A stretch of DNA of 64,000 nt from contig CM053034.1 in assembly GCA_028564925.1 (NCBI GenBank), forward strand, positions 153,181,356 through 153,245,355, written 5' to 3'. A program made the translations under genes and the position numbers. The notes under the pieces were generated by a model. The model saw only the letters and a program-made list of their open reading frames with translations, had not been told where the DNA came from and did not search any database. Origin of the DNA: Lithobates sylvaticus (Eukaryota > Chordata > Amphibia > Anura > Ranidae). Positions 24,643 to 36,341 of this stretch are shown here, piece after piece (within the stretch, counting starts at the first letter, position 1; every line of letters starts with the position of its first letter).

Positions 24643-25028
24643 GATATACCTATTGTAGATTGCTGGAATTTTTGTGTAAAATATTTCCCAGTCCTTTAGA
24701 GAAACTCCCATTTTAAAGATGCTTCTGGGTTTTAGAATTTTATTCACAGTTTTTCATAAGTGGCAGGAATTCTCCGAATACAAACAGGGCCAGATTTCTG
24801 CACAGCCAACTCTCAGGATAGGAAATGATAGAAAATCTCTCCAACAGGGACACAGACAAGCATGCATATACATTTTTAGTTGGGAGTAGGGAGATGTTGG
24901 AACATTTCACAATAGTTTAATGGCTGTCCTTGCTTCTATATACTGAAAAAATCCGTTCTCCCAATTTTTTTTAAGGGTGTAACAAGGACAGGAAGTGAAA
25001 GAAAATCTCATTCCCAATGTGTTCACAG
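24643..25028. other. Spacer between the twin elements
   Basis: 386 bp with no feature seen. It is not shared with the elements and separates their target duplications. Confidence 0.6.
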
Positions 25029-25036
25029 ACTGACAC

Positions 25037-27400
25037 CAGGGGCGTAACTAGAAATCATAGGGCCCCATAGCAAAATGTTGTATGGGCCTCCGCCCCCTGC
25101 AAATAGCCCCCCCCCCACGAAAAAAATGAACTAATGCCACCGAACAACAGATTTCCACACTCATGTGGCACAGTACCCAGGCAACAGCTTATATTAATTT
25201 TGAACAACAAAGTATGCAATATACTGTATGCAGCCCCTGAAGGACACACATTGCTGACCTCCATGCCTTCTAACCAATTTATGTTCTGTTATATAAAATG
25301 AAATAGTTCAACTCACCATAATGCAGAATCAGTGGGAGCCCAGAGCGTGTGCCACTTGCCACCATCACCGGCCACCAGATGCAGATTGTCAATTGTCACA
25401 CGTTGCAGAATGTCACCTGCCACACATATGGATTGTCACTTGCCATGTCACCTGCCACACATTACTGATGGTCACTTGCCACGTCCCGGGTTGTCACTTG
25501 CCACGTCACTTGCCACACATTACAAATTGTCACTTGCCATGTCACGGATTTTCACTTGCCACGTCATCTGCCACACATTATGGATTGTCACTTGCCACGT
25601 CCTGGATCGTCACTTGCCACACATTACGGATTGTCACTTGCCACATCACCTGCCACACGTTGCAGATTGTCCACTTGCCACGTTGCCTGCCACCAGATGC
25701 AGATTGTCACTTGTCACATGTTGCGGAATGTCACCTGCCACATGTTGCGGATTGTCCACTTACCACATCACGGATTGTCACTTGCCACGTCACCTGCCAC
25801 ACATTATGGATTGTCACTTACCACGTCCCGGGTTGTCACTTGCCCCGTCACCTGCCACATTACAGATTGTCATGTCACGGATTGTCACTTGCCACGTCGC
25901 CTGCCACACATTACGGGTTGTCACTTGCCACGTCGCCTGCCACACAGTACGGGTTGTCACTTGCCACGTCACCTGCCACACATTATGGGTTGTCACTTGC
26001 CACGTCGCCTGCCACACATTACGGGTTGTCACTTGCCACTTCGCCTGCCACACATTACGGGTTGTCACTTGCCACGTCGCTTGCCACACATTAGGGGTTG
26101 TCACTTGCCACGTCTCCTGCCACACATTACGGGTTGTCACTTGCCACGTCGCCTGCCACACAGTACGGGTTGTCACTTGCCACGTCACCTGCCACACATT
26201 ACGTGTTGTCACTTGCCACGTCGCCTGCCACACATTACGTGTTGTCACTTGCCACGTCGCCTGCCACACATTACGGGTTGTCACTTGTCACTTCGCCTGC
26301 CACACATTACGGGTTGTCACTTGCCAAGTCGCCTGCCACACATTACGGGTTGTCACTTGCCACGTCACCTGCCACACATTACGGGTTGACACTTGCCACG
26401 TCGCCTGCCACACAGTACGGGTTGTCACTTGCCACATCACCTGCCACACATTACGGGTTGTCACTTGCCACACATTACGGGTTGTCACTTGCCACTTCGC
26501 CTGCCACACATTACGGGTTGTCACTTGCCACGTCGCCTGCCACACATTAGGGGTTGTCACTTGCCACGTCACCTGGCACACATTACGGGTTGTCACTTGC
26601 CACGTCGCCTGCCCCACATTACGGGTTGTCACTTGCCATGTCGCCTGCCACACATTACGGGTTGTCACTTGCCACGTCGCCTGCCACACATTACGGGTTG
26701 TCACTTGCCACGTCGCCTGCCACACATTACGGGTTGTCACTTGCCATGTCGCCTGCCACACATTACGGGTTGTCACTTGCCACGTCGCCTGCCACACATT
26801 ATGGGTTGTCACCTGCCACAGCGTTACGGATTGTCACTTGCAGCAGGTTAGCAGTCAGGCAGGAGAGATAATGTCATCTCTCTGCTTCCCGGCTGACTGC
26901 ACAGTGATTGGGGAACTTCACTGCAGGGATGCAGGGCGGGCACCAGGCGGTGAGAGATGATGTCATCTCTCTGCTCCCCCCGCCCCAGATCCCTGATTGG
27001 CCAGACAGCTCACCACAGACCTGCCCGCTCTCACCCGCGGAGCCGCCGGAGCCACCCGCAGGCCCGCGGAGCCACCCGCGGTGCCGCCCGCGGACCCCCG
27101 GAGCCACCCGCGGACCCGCCTGAGCCACCCGCGGGCCCGCGGAGCCACCCGCGGGCCCGCGGAGCCGCCCGCGGACCCCCGGAGCCACCCGCTGATCCGC
27201 CTTAGCCACCAGCGGTGCCGCCCGCGGACCCGCCTTAGTCACCCGCGGTGCCGCCCGCGGACCCCCGGTGCCGCCCGCGGACCCCCGGAGCCACCCGCGG
27301 ACCCCCGGAGCCACCCGAGGGCGCCTGTCCTCAAGGGCCCCACTGGGCTGCGGGCCCCATAGCGGCTGCATGTGCCGCTATGGCGGTAGTTCCGCCACTG
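25037..27400 (+). mobile_element. hAT-like minisatellite-bearing element, twin 2
   Basis: It starts CAGGGGCGTAACTAGAAATC and ends GCGGTAGTTCCGCCACTG, so the inverted ends are CAGGGGCGTAACTA and CAGTGGCGGAACTA. The 8-bp duplication ACTGACAC is exact at 25029-25036 and 27401-27408. This is the longer twin (2364 bp). It includes the 36-bp array (25360-26860) and a GC-rich array of CCCGCGGACCCCCGGAGCCA-like units (27040-27325). It has no coding capacity of its own. Confidence 0.88.
25360..26860. repeat. 36-bp minisatellite, array 2
   Basis: The order of variant units is the same as in array 1, including the same irregular units (GGGGTTGTC, CGTGTTGTC, a shortened unit and a CCTGGCAC unit). Shared irregular order shows that both came from one already formed array. 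Confidence 0.95.
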
Positions 27401-27477
27401 ACTGACACTACTCATTCATACAATGACCAATGCTAAAAATAATGTGACAAGAATTAGGCTTTAAATGCTTGCATTAA

Positions 27478-27918
27478 AAGTGATTGTAAAGTCTCGTTTT
27501 TTTTTTTCTATAAAAATAACAAACATGTTATATTTACCTGTTTTATGCAGTGGTTTTGCACAGAGCAGCCCAGATCTTCCTCTTCTCAGGTCCCCCTTCT
27601 GTGCCCCTGTCCCCTCTCTCCTGTTGCGTGCCCCCACAGCAAGCAGCTTGCTATGGGGGGCACCCGAGCGGAGCTGCAGCTCTGTGTGTCCATTCAGACA
27701 CAGAGCTGCGGATTTGCCCCACCCCATCTCTCTCCTGATTGGTTGACTGACTTTGATTGACAGCAACGGGAACCAATAGTGTCTCAGCCAATCAGGAGGG
27801 AGAGTCCTGGGTGACGAAGACACTAGTGGACATCGCTGGACAGAGATGGGGCTCTGGTAAGTAATAGGGGGGCTGCTGCACACAGATGGCTTTTTATTGC
27901 AATGCATAGAATGCCTCT
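27478..27918 (+). mobile_element. TTAA-flanked MITE, AAGTGATTGTAAAG type
   Basis: TTAA at 27474-27477 precedes AAGTGATTGTAAAGTCTCG, and TTAA at 27919-27922 follows AATGCCTC. The interior contains CCAATCAGGAGGGAGAGTC and a TTTTGCACAGAGCAGCCC segment recalled from a very abundant ranid repeat. The right terminus seems shortened compared with that recollection. Confidence 0.5.
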
Positions 27919-27922
27919 TTAA

Positions 27923-28715
27923 GTTTGGGAGGCACTATTGCAACAAAGTTGTCCTGAACTGATTTGATATTTGTAATATGAAGTCCTTAGTGAAAATACA
28001 GCTTATTTTTACTGTATATTTTACTTATTGTGCCAGCATTATACTGTAATCCTTTACAGAGAATTTTGATCCAGCCCCTGCCCCAGAAGGAGCTTAAAAA
28101 CGTAATGGGGAAATAGAAGAAAAAAGGTGCCAGCATCCCTATTTCCACTGAAATACACACACTATTTGGAAGATTATGCAATAAGACTCATTTGATTTGG
28201 TATAAAATTGATTAAGCATAAATGATCCTAAAAAACAAATGGATTACAAACTCCATATCTATTTATATAGCGCCATAGGCGTGCACACAGGATGTGCCTG
28301 GTGTGCCTGGGCACACCCTAAACACCCCATGTGGTGCCGATTTCTCCTGCTTCCTGGCATCCCCTGTCCCCTACCTGCAGTACTGCCAGCTTCCCTCCTT
28401 TCCTTTCCTGCATGCTGCTGTTGGGGATGTTACAGGATGAAGACCGGGGGAAGGTGGCCGGTAAATATTTATTTAATTTACTGGCCCCTTCCTTTTCTGA
28501 ATGAACACAGTGAGTGATCTGTACTGATCGCTCCTGTGTTCATTCTTAACTGAAGCATAGTAAACTATTTTTATTATGATTCAGTTTGTGAATGAACAGG
28601 AAGCCATTTAGCACAGAGCACTTTTCATTTATTCACTGTCCAGGGCAGCTAAGTCTCAAGAGAAAGGGACTGGGAAATCATCTGTCCTCAGTCCCTTTCT
28701 CTGTCTCAAAAGTAT
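27923..28715. other. Unassigned region with one imperfect hairpin
   Basis: From 28275 it holds a GTGCACACAGGATGTGCCTG segment recalled from ranid repeats. Near 28495-28545 an imperfect inverted repeat lies around TGTACTGATC (GAATGAACACAG against CTGTGTTCATTC). No gene was seen. Confidence 0.4.
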
Positions 28716-28719
28716 TTAA

Positions 28720-29436
28720 CCGATTCAGCCCCGGAAGATTTTACCCCCTTCCTAACCTTTTTTCCTCAGTTTATACGTATTCTTCTACATATTTTTGGTA
28801 AAAAAAAATCACAATAAGCGTATATTGATTGGTTTGGGCAAACTTTATAGCGTCTACAAAATAGCAGATAGTTTTATGGCATTTTTATTTAAAAACATTT
28901 TTTTATTAGTAATGGCGGCGATCTGCGATTTTTATCCGGGCTGCGACATTATGGTGGACAGATCGGACACTTTTGACACTATTTTGGGACCATTGTCATT
29001 TATACAGGGATCAGTGCTATAAAAATGCATTGATTACTGTGTAAATGACACTGGCAGGGAAGGGGTTAACCACTAGGGGGAGGTGAAGGGGTTAATTGTG
29101 TCCTAGGGAGTGATTCTAACTGTGAGGGGGCTGGGCTTCAACACACAGGACAGTGATCACTGGTCTCGATGACAGAGAGCAGTGATCTCTGTCCTGTCAC
29201 TAGGCAGAAAGGGGAAATTCTTTGTTTTCAAAAGCATCTCCCCGTTCTACCTCTCCGTGACACGATCACAGGCACCCAGCGAACATCAAGTCCAGGGGAC
29301 CCATGGTCACCCTCACGGAGGCTGTGGCAGGCGCACGCCTGTGACACTGCTTCTTAAAGGGGACGTACCTGTACGCCCTTTTGCCTACCAATGCCATTCT
29401 GCTGACGTAAATCGGTGTGCGCTGTTCGGCAAGCAC
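28720..29436 (+). mobile_element. TTAA-flanked MITE, CCCCGGAAG type
   Basis: TTAA at 28716-28719 precedes CCGATTCAGCCCCGGAAG, and GTTCGGCAAGCAC precedes TTAA at 29437-29440. The body has GACACTGGCAGGGAAGGGGT and a GC-rich right third. It contains no minisatellite, unlike copies A-C. Confidence 0.6.
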
Positions 29437-29440
29437 TTAA

Positions 29441-29783
29441 ACTCTTGATATTTCATCAAAGACCCCAATGGGGCTCCTAAAAAAATAGTAAAAAAATTAT
29501 GTTTTAAAGAATAATTACAAAAATAAAATTGTAAAGAATAATAAAAAAATAAAACTAAAAAAAATACTGACACCGTCTACTGCCCTATTGACACCAATCT
29601 CTGCTCTACTAACACCCCACTGCTCTGCTGATACACAAGAATATGTGTTTGTGCTCTGGAGTGCACACTCCTAGTGCAATCGGCTGCACACCAATGTAAA
29701 GTACATTAAATTGACATACAAACAAAAACATAACCCTGTAGCTAGTGTCCATGCTGAGAAAAAAGACCCCAGTATGCCAAAGG
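29441..29783. other. No recognisable feature
   Basis: AT-rich sequence, then short CTGCTCTACTAACACC-like irregular repeats at 29575-29635. Nothing more could be supported. Confidence 0.4.
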
Positions 29784-29786
29784 AAT

Positions 29787-30217
29787 ATGCCGCATACACA
29801 CGGTTGGACTTTCCGATGGCAAAAGTGCTATTGGAGCTTGTTGTCGGAAATTCCGACCGTGTGTAGGCTCCATCGGACAGTTTCCATCGGAATTTCCGTT
29901 GCACAAAATTTGAGATCAGGTTCTCAAATTTTCCGACAACAAAATCTGTTTGCGTAAATTCCGATCATGTGTAGACAATTTTGACACACAAAGTGCCACG
30001 CATGCTCGGAATTAAGCAGAAGAGCAGCACTGGCTATTGAACTTCATTTTTCTTGGCTCATCGTACGTGTTGTACGTCACCGCGTTCTTGACATTCGGAA
30101 TTTCCAACCAACTTTGTGTGACCGTGTGTATGCAAGACAAGTTTGAGCCAACATCTGTCAAAAAAAAAAAAACAATGGGATTTTGTTGTCGGAATGTCCG
30201 ATCGTGTTTACACGGCA
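29787..30217. mobile_element. Harbinger-type MITE, 431 bp
   Basis: The ends are TGCCGCATACACACGGTTGG and GTCCGATCGTGTTTACACGGCA. The 3-bp duplication ATA is exact at 29784-29786 and 30218-30220. It is the same family as those at 8768 and 21403. Confidence 0.85.
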
Positions 30218-30245
30218 ATAGACAGCAAACGCATACAATCTTATA

Positions 30246-31001
30246 CATGCCTCCCAACTTTTTAAGATGGGAACGAAGGATACCTATTAGCAAATGTATG
30301 CAGGCATAGGACGCACCCCCTGTCACACCCCCTTAAAGGAGAATTATACAAAAAAAAATTCAGTTAAACCCACAAGTGCTTTGTTTTTACCACTACTATT
30401 CCTTGAAGTTTACAAATGCAGCAATTTAGTAATTGAATGAGAGGTTTATCACTGGGAAACACTTTTTGAAAGATAAATAATTCATTTTATATACAATTAT
30501 ATTGATCAGACCAAAATGAGAGACAAAATGAGAGACAAATGAGGAGGAATGGGGGACAGAGGCATAGCTCCCAACTGTCCCTGATTTCGAAGGACTGTCC
30601 CTGATTTGGAGCATTGTCCCTCTGTCCCTCATTCCTCCTCATGTGTCCCTCATTTTGGTCTGATCTATATAGTTGTATATAAAATGCACTTTTTATCTAT
30701 CAAAAAGTGTTTTCCAGAACTAAACTTTTCATCCAAATTATAAATTTCTGCATTTGTAAATTCCAAAAGCCAATATAAAGGAATAGTAGTGGTATAAAAA
30801 GCACTTGTGGGTTTAAACAATCTTGATTTTTTTTTTGTACAATTCTCCTTTAAGAGGTGTGGCAAGGGGTGTGTCCTCTGCCTGCATACTTTTGCTGATA
30901 GGTGTCCCTCATTCCCATCTCAAAAAGTTGGGAGGTATGCAGAGGTACTTTGTTCCAAATCAGGGACAGTCCCTCAAAATCAGGGACAGTTGGGAGGTAT
31001 G
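30246..31001 (+). mobile_element. CATACCTCCCAAC-type MITE, host copy
   Basis: The ends are CATGCCTCCCAAC and GTTGGGAGGTATG, with the exact 6-bp duplication CTTATA at 30240-30245 and 31002-31007. It is interrupted at 30563-30939 by an inverted copy of itself. Removing that copy restores a unit of about 373 bp matching 8075-8445. Confidence 0.85.
30563..30939 (-). mobile_element. CATACCTCCCAAC-type MITE nested in its own kind
   Basis: The ends are CATAGCTCCCAAC and GTTGGGAGGTATG. The 6-bp duplication CAGAGG is exact at 30557-30562 and 30940-30945. It lies in opposite orientation to the surrounding copy. Confidence 0.85.
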
Positions 31002-31007
31002 CTTATA

Positions 31008-31521
31008 TTTTAGCTCTCCATTACAATATACAACTATTGAAGTCAAATAAATACAGGACAGAACCATATCAGTAACACAAAAAAAAAATCTTTATTTACA
31101 TAAATATTTGTAAAAACATGCTCTATTTTATGTTTCCAATCATTTTACTGTGGCTTACTGGCCAGAGTTTCCTTTAATTACAAGCTTTTGCTCTCAGTAG
31201 TACTGCTCCTGGCACATCACCCGGAGACCCCGGAGGAGACATGACTTGTGCTTCTGCTGGTGCCAGCCCAAAGTGTGAACATGTGGCAGGGCAATGTCCA
31301 ATAGATTGGTTAATTTCTGTATTTTAAACCCTAAGAGAATTGACAGCTTCTGTTTTCACTAGAGCGATACAGAACATAACAATAGTGTACAGTATTTGTA
31401 TATCCCAGGCATTATTACACAGCAGATTACATGATGGTATATAAAGATTAGGCATTATAAACTTACACAACAACACTGTTATTTTATACTGTCATGTGGC
31501 GGAACTAGGGTGGCCTTTCCA
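31008..31521. other. No recognisable feature
   Basis: AT-rich DNA with no supportable gene or repeat. Confidence 0.45.
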
Positions 31522-31689
31522 TTAACCACCTCAATACTGGGCACTTACACCCCCTTCCTGCCCAGGCCATTTTCAGTGCTGTCGCACTTCGAATGACAAT
31601 TGCGCGGTCATACAACACTGTACCCAAATTTTTTATCTTTTTCTTCACACAAATAGAGCTTTCTTTTGGTGGTATTTAACAGAGGTGGG

Positions 31690-31850
31690 GGACTCGAGTC
31701 GCATGACTTGACTCGAGTCAGACTCGAGTCGGCTATTTGAGGACTTGCGACTTGCTTGACAAAATTAAACAAATGACTCGACTTGACTTTGACTTGACAC
31801 TAATGACTTGTGACTTGACTTTGACTTGGGCCCTATGACTTGGCAAGTCA
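31690..31850 (+). repeat. Left subterminal GACTTG repeats of the hAT transposon
   Basis: More than ten copies of GACTTG or GACTCGAGTC-like motifs in 160 bp. The matching block at the right end (37015-37185) carries GACTTG in the same orientation. Such clusters serve as transposase binding sites in Ac-like elements; that role is inferred here. Confidence 0.75.
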
Positions 31851-31877
31851 TTACTACCACTAACCATTGCAGTGTAA

Positions 31878-32095
31878 AAGCCGCGCCTCCTTGTCTGTGA
31901 TAGGCGGAACCGCGCCTCCTTGTCTGTGATAGGCGGAACACTCAATTTCACAGCAGGCAGTGTTCCGCCTATCACGGACATCCTCTCATCCTCGTCTGTG
32001 TTATGAGGATGAGCGGATAGCCGTGATGGGCGGAACACTGAATGCTGGGAAATAAATTGAGTGTTCCGCCTATCACAGACGATGAAGAGGCGCGA
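31878..32095. promoter_or_regulatory. CTGTGATAGGCGGAA repeats, candidate hAT 5' control region
   Basis: The motif GTCTGTGATAGGCGGAAC occurs twice directly (near 31895 and 31922). Its inverse GTTCCGCCTATCAC occurs twice (near 31963 and 32063), with a degenerate copy between. The block lies between the subterminal repeats and the transposase gene. A control role is only a guess from position. Confidence 0.3.
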
Positions 32096-32280
32096 TTTTG
32101 CAATACTGGGGTCTGGAAAGTGGACACGTGGAATGGCCGCCGGGACGCTGATGGGACGCCGCCGACCAGGTACACCAGCGCTGACAGTATACGGTCGGTG
32201 TTGTGCAAATTATTCATTTTATTTTTTTACAGCATTTAGTCCAAGGGGTCTGACTCATATAAAAAAAAAACATTGGCACT

Positions 32281-32394
32281 AATGAACTGACAATCGTAGG
32301 AAAGAAATACACATATTGGAGACAATAGGGGCCATTGTGAATAATTGCCCCTATTGTCTCCAATATGACTATTTCCTATGATTGTCAGTTCATT
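32281..32394. repeat. Long hairpin, about 50-bp stems
   Basis: AATGAACTGACAATCGTAGG at the left is mirrored by CCTATGATTGTCAGTTCATT at the right, and both arms carry ATTGGAGACAATAGGGGC or its inverse around a short loop. It lies inside the hAT transposon upstream of the gene. Confidence 0.9.
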
Positions 32395-32439
32395 CATTGA
32401 TTTACATTGATCCTATGTGAGGTCCTAATGTTTAGTAGT

Positions 32440-33025
32440 ACTATATTTATGACCAGTTGCTGTAGGTGTGCAATTTGCTTATAACCAGCTATGGGGTTGT
32501 GCAATTAATGAGTTGGAAGCTGTCCGATAGATCAGTTTAAGTTTATATGGAGGTGCGCAATTATTAACCAGTTTATAACAAGCTGTGGGGGCATGCAATT
32601 AATTTGCTTATAATAATAAGCTATGGGGGTGTGCAATTCATTTATAACCAGATATAGGGTTGTGTAAATATTAATTTTGACTTGGGAGGTATGCAATTGA
32701 TCAGTTTAAAACCAGCTATGGGGTGTGTGCAATTAATCAGACAGTTTGACTTGGGAGGTGTGCAATGGATCCACTGGTTATTATTAACTGGCATTGCACA
32801 GCCCCATAGCTTGTTATAAACTAGTCAATTGCACACCTCCCAGGTCAAACTGATCAATTGCACACCCCCATAGCGGATTATAAATTGATCAATTGCACAC
32901 CCCCATAGCGGATTATAAAAAATTGGTCCATTGCACACCCCCATACTTGGTTATACACGGATCCATTGCACACCTCCCAACTGATTAATTGCACACACCC
33001 CATAGCTGGTTTTAAACTGATCACG
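32440..33025. repeat. Inverted minisatellite of GTGCAATTAAT units
   Basis: The left half carries direct units of CAGCTATGGGGTTGTGCAAT, about 55 bp apart. The right half carries the inverse (ATTGCACACCCCCATAGC) several times. The whole is a tandem array that has been inverted onto itself inside the hAT transposon. Confidence 0.85.
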
Positions 33026-33941
33026 AGGACCCCTGGCCCATTCTTAAAACAGCAGTGGTAAACTGGCCACCCTTGCCCTATTTAAATGGCAGCTTCTCAG
33101 AACGGCCCATTGTGCTTCCATTCCCACCAGTCTTTTTTTTGCCGGCCTGTGCCACCCCTTTGTCTGCCCAGCTGCTTTGCCATTACTGATCAGCAGCAGC
33201 TGGGGGAACAATGACAGTGGCAGGGTCCGGTGTGCCCCCCTCCAGAGAGTCACAGACAGCCGGGGCAAAACTGGCACAGGAGACTGAAGTATTTGCCCGT
33301 CTGACTGCAGGCATGATCTGCATGCCAGGCAGGGCTCGGTGAGAGAGTAGCTGGCAGAGGCTGGTGCTGAGAGTGTACTATAAGAACGGTAATGTATAGC
33401 AAACCCTAGACAACCAAATGGTGGGCAGTAATGTATAGCAACCCCTAGCAACTGAATGGTGAGTTCATTAATAATTGAACATGTTACTTGTTTGTTGCCT
33501 AAATACTAAAATTTACACTTACAACTGTATTTTTTTTTTTAATTTTTGGAAATGCCAGTAAAAACTTGCCTGTGCCAGCCCAGTACATTTTGGGTGTCAC
33601 GTGTGGCTGTTCTGCCACAGAGGAAGAGAGAGATCTTGTGTCTAAGCTGAAACGCAGATCTCTCTTTTCTTCTAACACATCCATCCCTGCCACAGTTAGA
33701 AAGCACTCCCTAGGAGCATACCTAACCCCTTGATCACCCCTAGTGTTAACCCCTCCCCTGCCAGTGTCATTTATACAGTAACAGTGCATTTTCTTTAGCA
33801 CTAGTCACTGTATTGGATTGGTGTCACTGGTGCCAATAAATAGTTTTGTAAGTAAGCAACACCTTATTTTCTGGCAGTGCCCCTCCCGACACAGTATACT
33901 CTGGATCCGCCCCTGAGAGACCAACGCACAAGACAGCTATA

Positions 33942-36341
33942 ATGGAGGGAGCGATTCCAAAAATAATTAAATTTGGATTTAAGGATTATGTTTTAGATGT
34001 TGGCGAAAAGAAGAGAACGGCGATGTGCAAGGTCTGCAGCTCAAAAATAAGAGACACGTCAACCACAACATCCAACTTCATCCGTCACTACAAAACCCAC
34101 AAAGAAAGGTAGGTACAGTAACGTGTATGGGTGGGAGCAGAGTGTATTGTTGTTAAAATCAATAAATCACATAGCTAACTTTATTTTCCATCTCTCTTCT
34201 GTTTACTCTATAGATATGAAGAGTACATCCATACCAAAGGGACTTTTGATGCTAGCCAGCCTCAAATCTCACAATTCATCGCACAGGGGACTGTGCAGCT
34301 ATACCACTGCAACCACCAGCAGCAGAAGGCAATTACAAACTCAATCCTGTCAGACCTCATTATAAACTGCAACATGCCACTATCCATCATTGAACATCAA
34401 AGCTTTCGTCGCTTTTTGTCAATAGTAGACAACAAGTACTCTCCAGTAAGTAGAAGAACAATTACTGGCAAGCTTGACAATCTGGTGGCAGATAGGCAAA
34501 TGAAGCTGAAAAATGAACTCGCAGCAGTAGATCATCTGTCAGTGACTGTAGATATATGGTCAGACCGCAGGATGAGAGGCTTTCTTGGAGTCACAGTGCA
34601 CTGGATCAACATTGAGGAAGACCGTGTTCAGTTGAAATCACAGTTGCTTGCGTGCAACCGCTTCAAAGGTCCCCATACAGGGGAAAGAATTTGTGAGGAA
34701 TTTGAGCGTGTATGTGAAGAGTACAAGATTAAAAAAAAGGTAGACCACATCATCTGTGACAACGCTGCAAACATGAAAAAAGCATTCACTACATGTTTTC
34801 CAGGACAGGGAGAAGAAGACGATGACCTTGATGATTCGGACATTTGGAATGACTTGTCAATGGAAGAACAGGAGATGCTTGACAATTATTTGAGTGCAAA
34901 AACCCAGACTAGACTTCAATGTTTTGCACACACGCTTCAATTGGTAATAGGTGATGGACTTAAGGAGACTAAATTAGTCAATGCAGCTCTCGCCAAAGCT
35001 TCCAGGTTGAGCTCCTTGTTACATACAAGCACCTCTTTCAAGGAAAAATTTGAAGAGGAGTTTGGACAGCGTGGAATCCCTGCCGCTGTTACCACACGCT
35101 GGAATTCCACACTGAGGCAATTGAAATCAGTGGTCAGCTGTGACCAGGTGAAACTGACTAGAATTCTTGAAGATGGGGGACACAGAGAGACTGTATTCAC
35201 AGCTAGAGAGTGGAATCAGATTAAGGAACTCGTGGATGTCCTTCAACCTTTTGGAGAAGCCACAGACCTCTCACAGGGAGAAAAAATTGTGACAATAAGT
35301 GCTGTTGTACCCTGTATCCTTTCTCTGAATCACCACTTGGAAAATCATAAAGAGAGCGTGCGCTACCTTGGTGGCTTGATCCGTAGCCTGCAAGAATCAC
35401 TCAAAAGACGATTCGGAGGGATCTTTGTCAATGTGAGGATGGCAGATGAACACAATGATGTAGCAACCTTACCCTTCTCTGACCCTCTATACCTAAAAGC
35501 TGCTCTGCTGGATCCTTCATTTGGCACCATGTGGTTGACCCATGATGTTTTGGCTCCCGAAAATATCAAGGAGGCTGTGTCTGCGATGATAAAAAGTATG
35601 TTATGTTTTTGTAATAATCCAATGTAATGCCAGATTGTAGGCTATAAAAGAATGTCAGTATGTTGATATACTCTACTCAGAGGTCTTCAACCCTCTCCTC
35701 AGGGATCCCCAGACAGGCCGTGTTTTTGTTTTCACCCTAAAATAACACACCTGTTTCAATTAGTCAACTACTACACATTAAGCCTTTGATTAATCAAATC
35801 AGGTGTGTTATTTCATGAGGAAAAACTAAAATATGGCCTGTTTGGGGGACCCCAAGGAGAGGGTTGAAGACCTATGCACTAGATTGTCATGATCTGGTTG
35901 CTTTTGATATTTCAGTTGTGTTGTGACCATTTATGCTTGTGTTCTTCAGACTTGATTCTCAAAGAAGAGGACTGCAAGCCCACCCCACCAACCACCGATG
36001 AAGACGAGCAAATGCCAGTGGCAGAGCCAGAGAGTCAGTCTGGGCTGTTCTCAGCATACCACAAAAAACAAAAGAAAGATTCATGTTCTACTCCCCAAAT
36101 TCAGCTGAACCAGTATTTAGACATTTGTGATGGACAGAGTTGCCTTCAGTTTTGGGCCATGAACAGGCACATGTTCCCCTCTTTGTTCAGGGTAGCGGTA
36201 AGAGTTATGTCAGTCCCTGCATCAAGCGCACCTGTTGAACGTGTGTTCAGCCATGGTGGGGTGATAATGCGACCCCATCGCTCACAACTGAGCGAGAAAG
36301 TACTATCGAATTTAATTTTTTGCAAATGCAATGCATTGTAA
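33942..36341 (+). CDS. hAT transposase, three exons, 646 aa
   Basis: Inferred exons are 33942-34108, 34214-35595 and 35950-36341, joined at AAAG/GTAGGT, CTATAG/AT, AAAA/GTATGT and TTCAG/AC; phases agree and no stop occurs. Exon 1 encodes a BED zinc finger (MCKVC...FIRHYKTH) that would bind the element's DNA. Exon 2 has the RNase H-like core: VTVDIWSDRR with the first aspartate, HIICDNAANMKKAF with the second, an acidic patch EEDDDLDDSD, CFAHTLQLV with the C..H pair, and TTRWNST. Exon 3 has the dimerisation domain VPASSAPVERVFSHGGVIMR, whose glutamate is the likely third catalytic residue. Length is normal for hAT (about 600-700 aa). The start is the first ATG before the BED finger. Splicing is predicted, not shown. 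It would act in the nucleus, cutting out the element and related MITEs. Confidence 0.88.
35678..35876. mobile_element. Palindromic MITE in intron 2 of the hAT transposase
   Basis: The ends are CAGAGGTCTTCAACCCTCTC and GAGAGGGTTGAAGACCTATG. A second inner inverted pair is AATAACACACCTGTTTC and its inverse. It looks like a small hAT-type MITE; the flanks ACTCTACT and CACTAGAT do not form a clean duplication. It leaves the splice sites intact. Confidence 0.7.

Noticed and set aside
22586-27400. Simple segmental tandem duplication
   Set aside because: Different exact 8-bp target duplications flank each copy and the spacer is not shared.
33044-33451. 135-codon open frame on the minus strand inside the hAT transposon
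   Set aside because: No motif, opposite to the transposase, and adjacent to repeat fragments.
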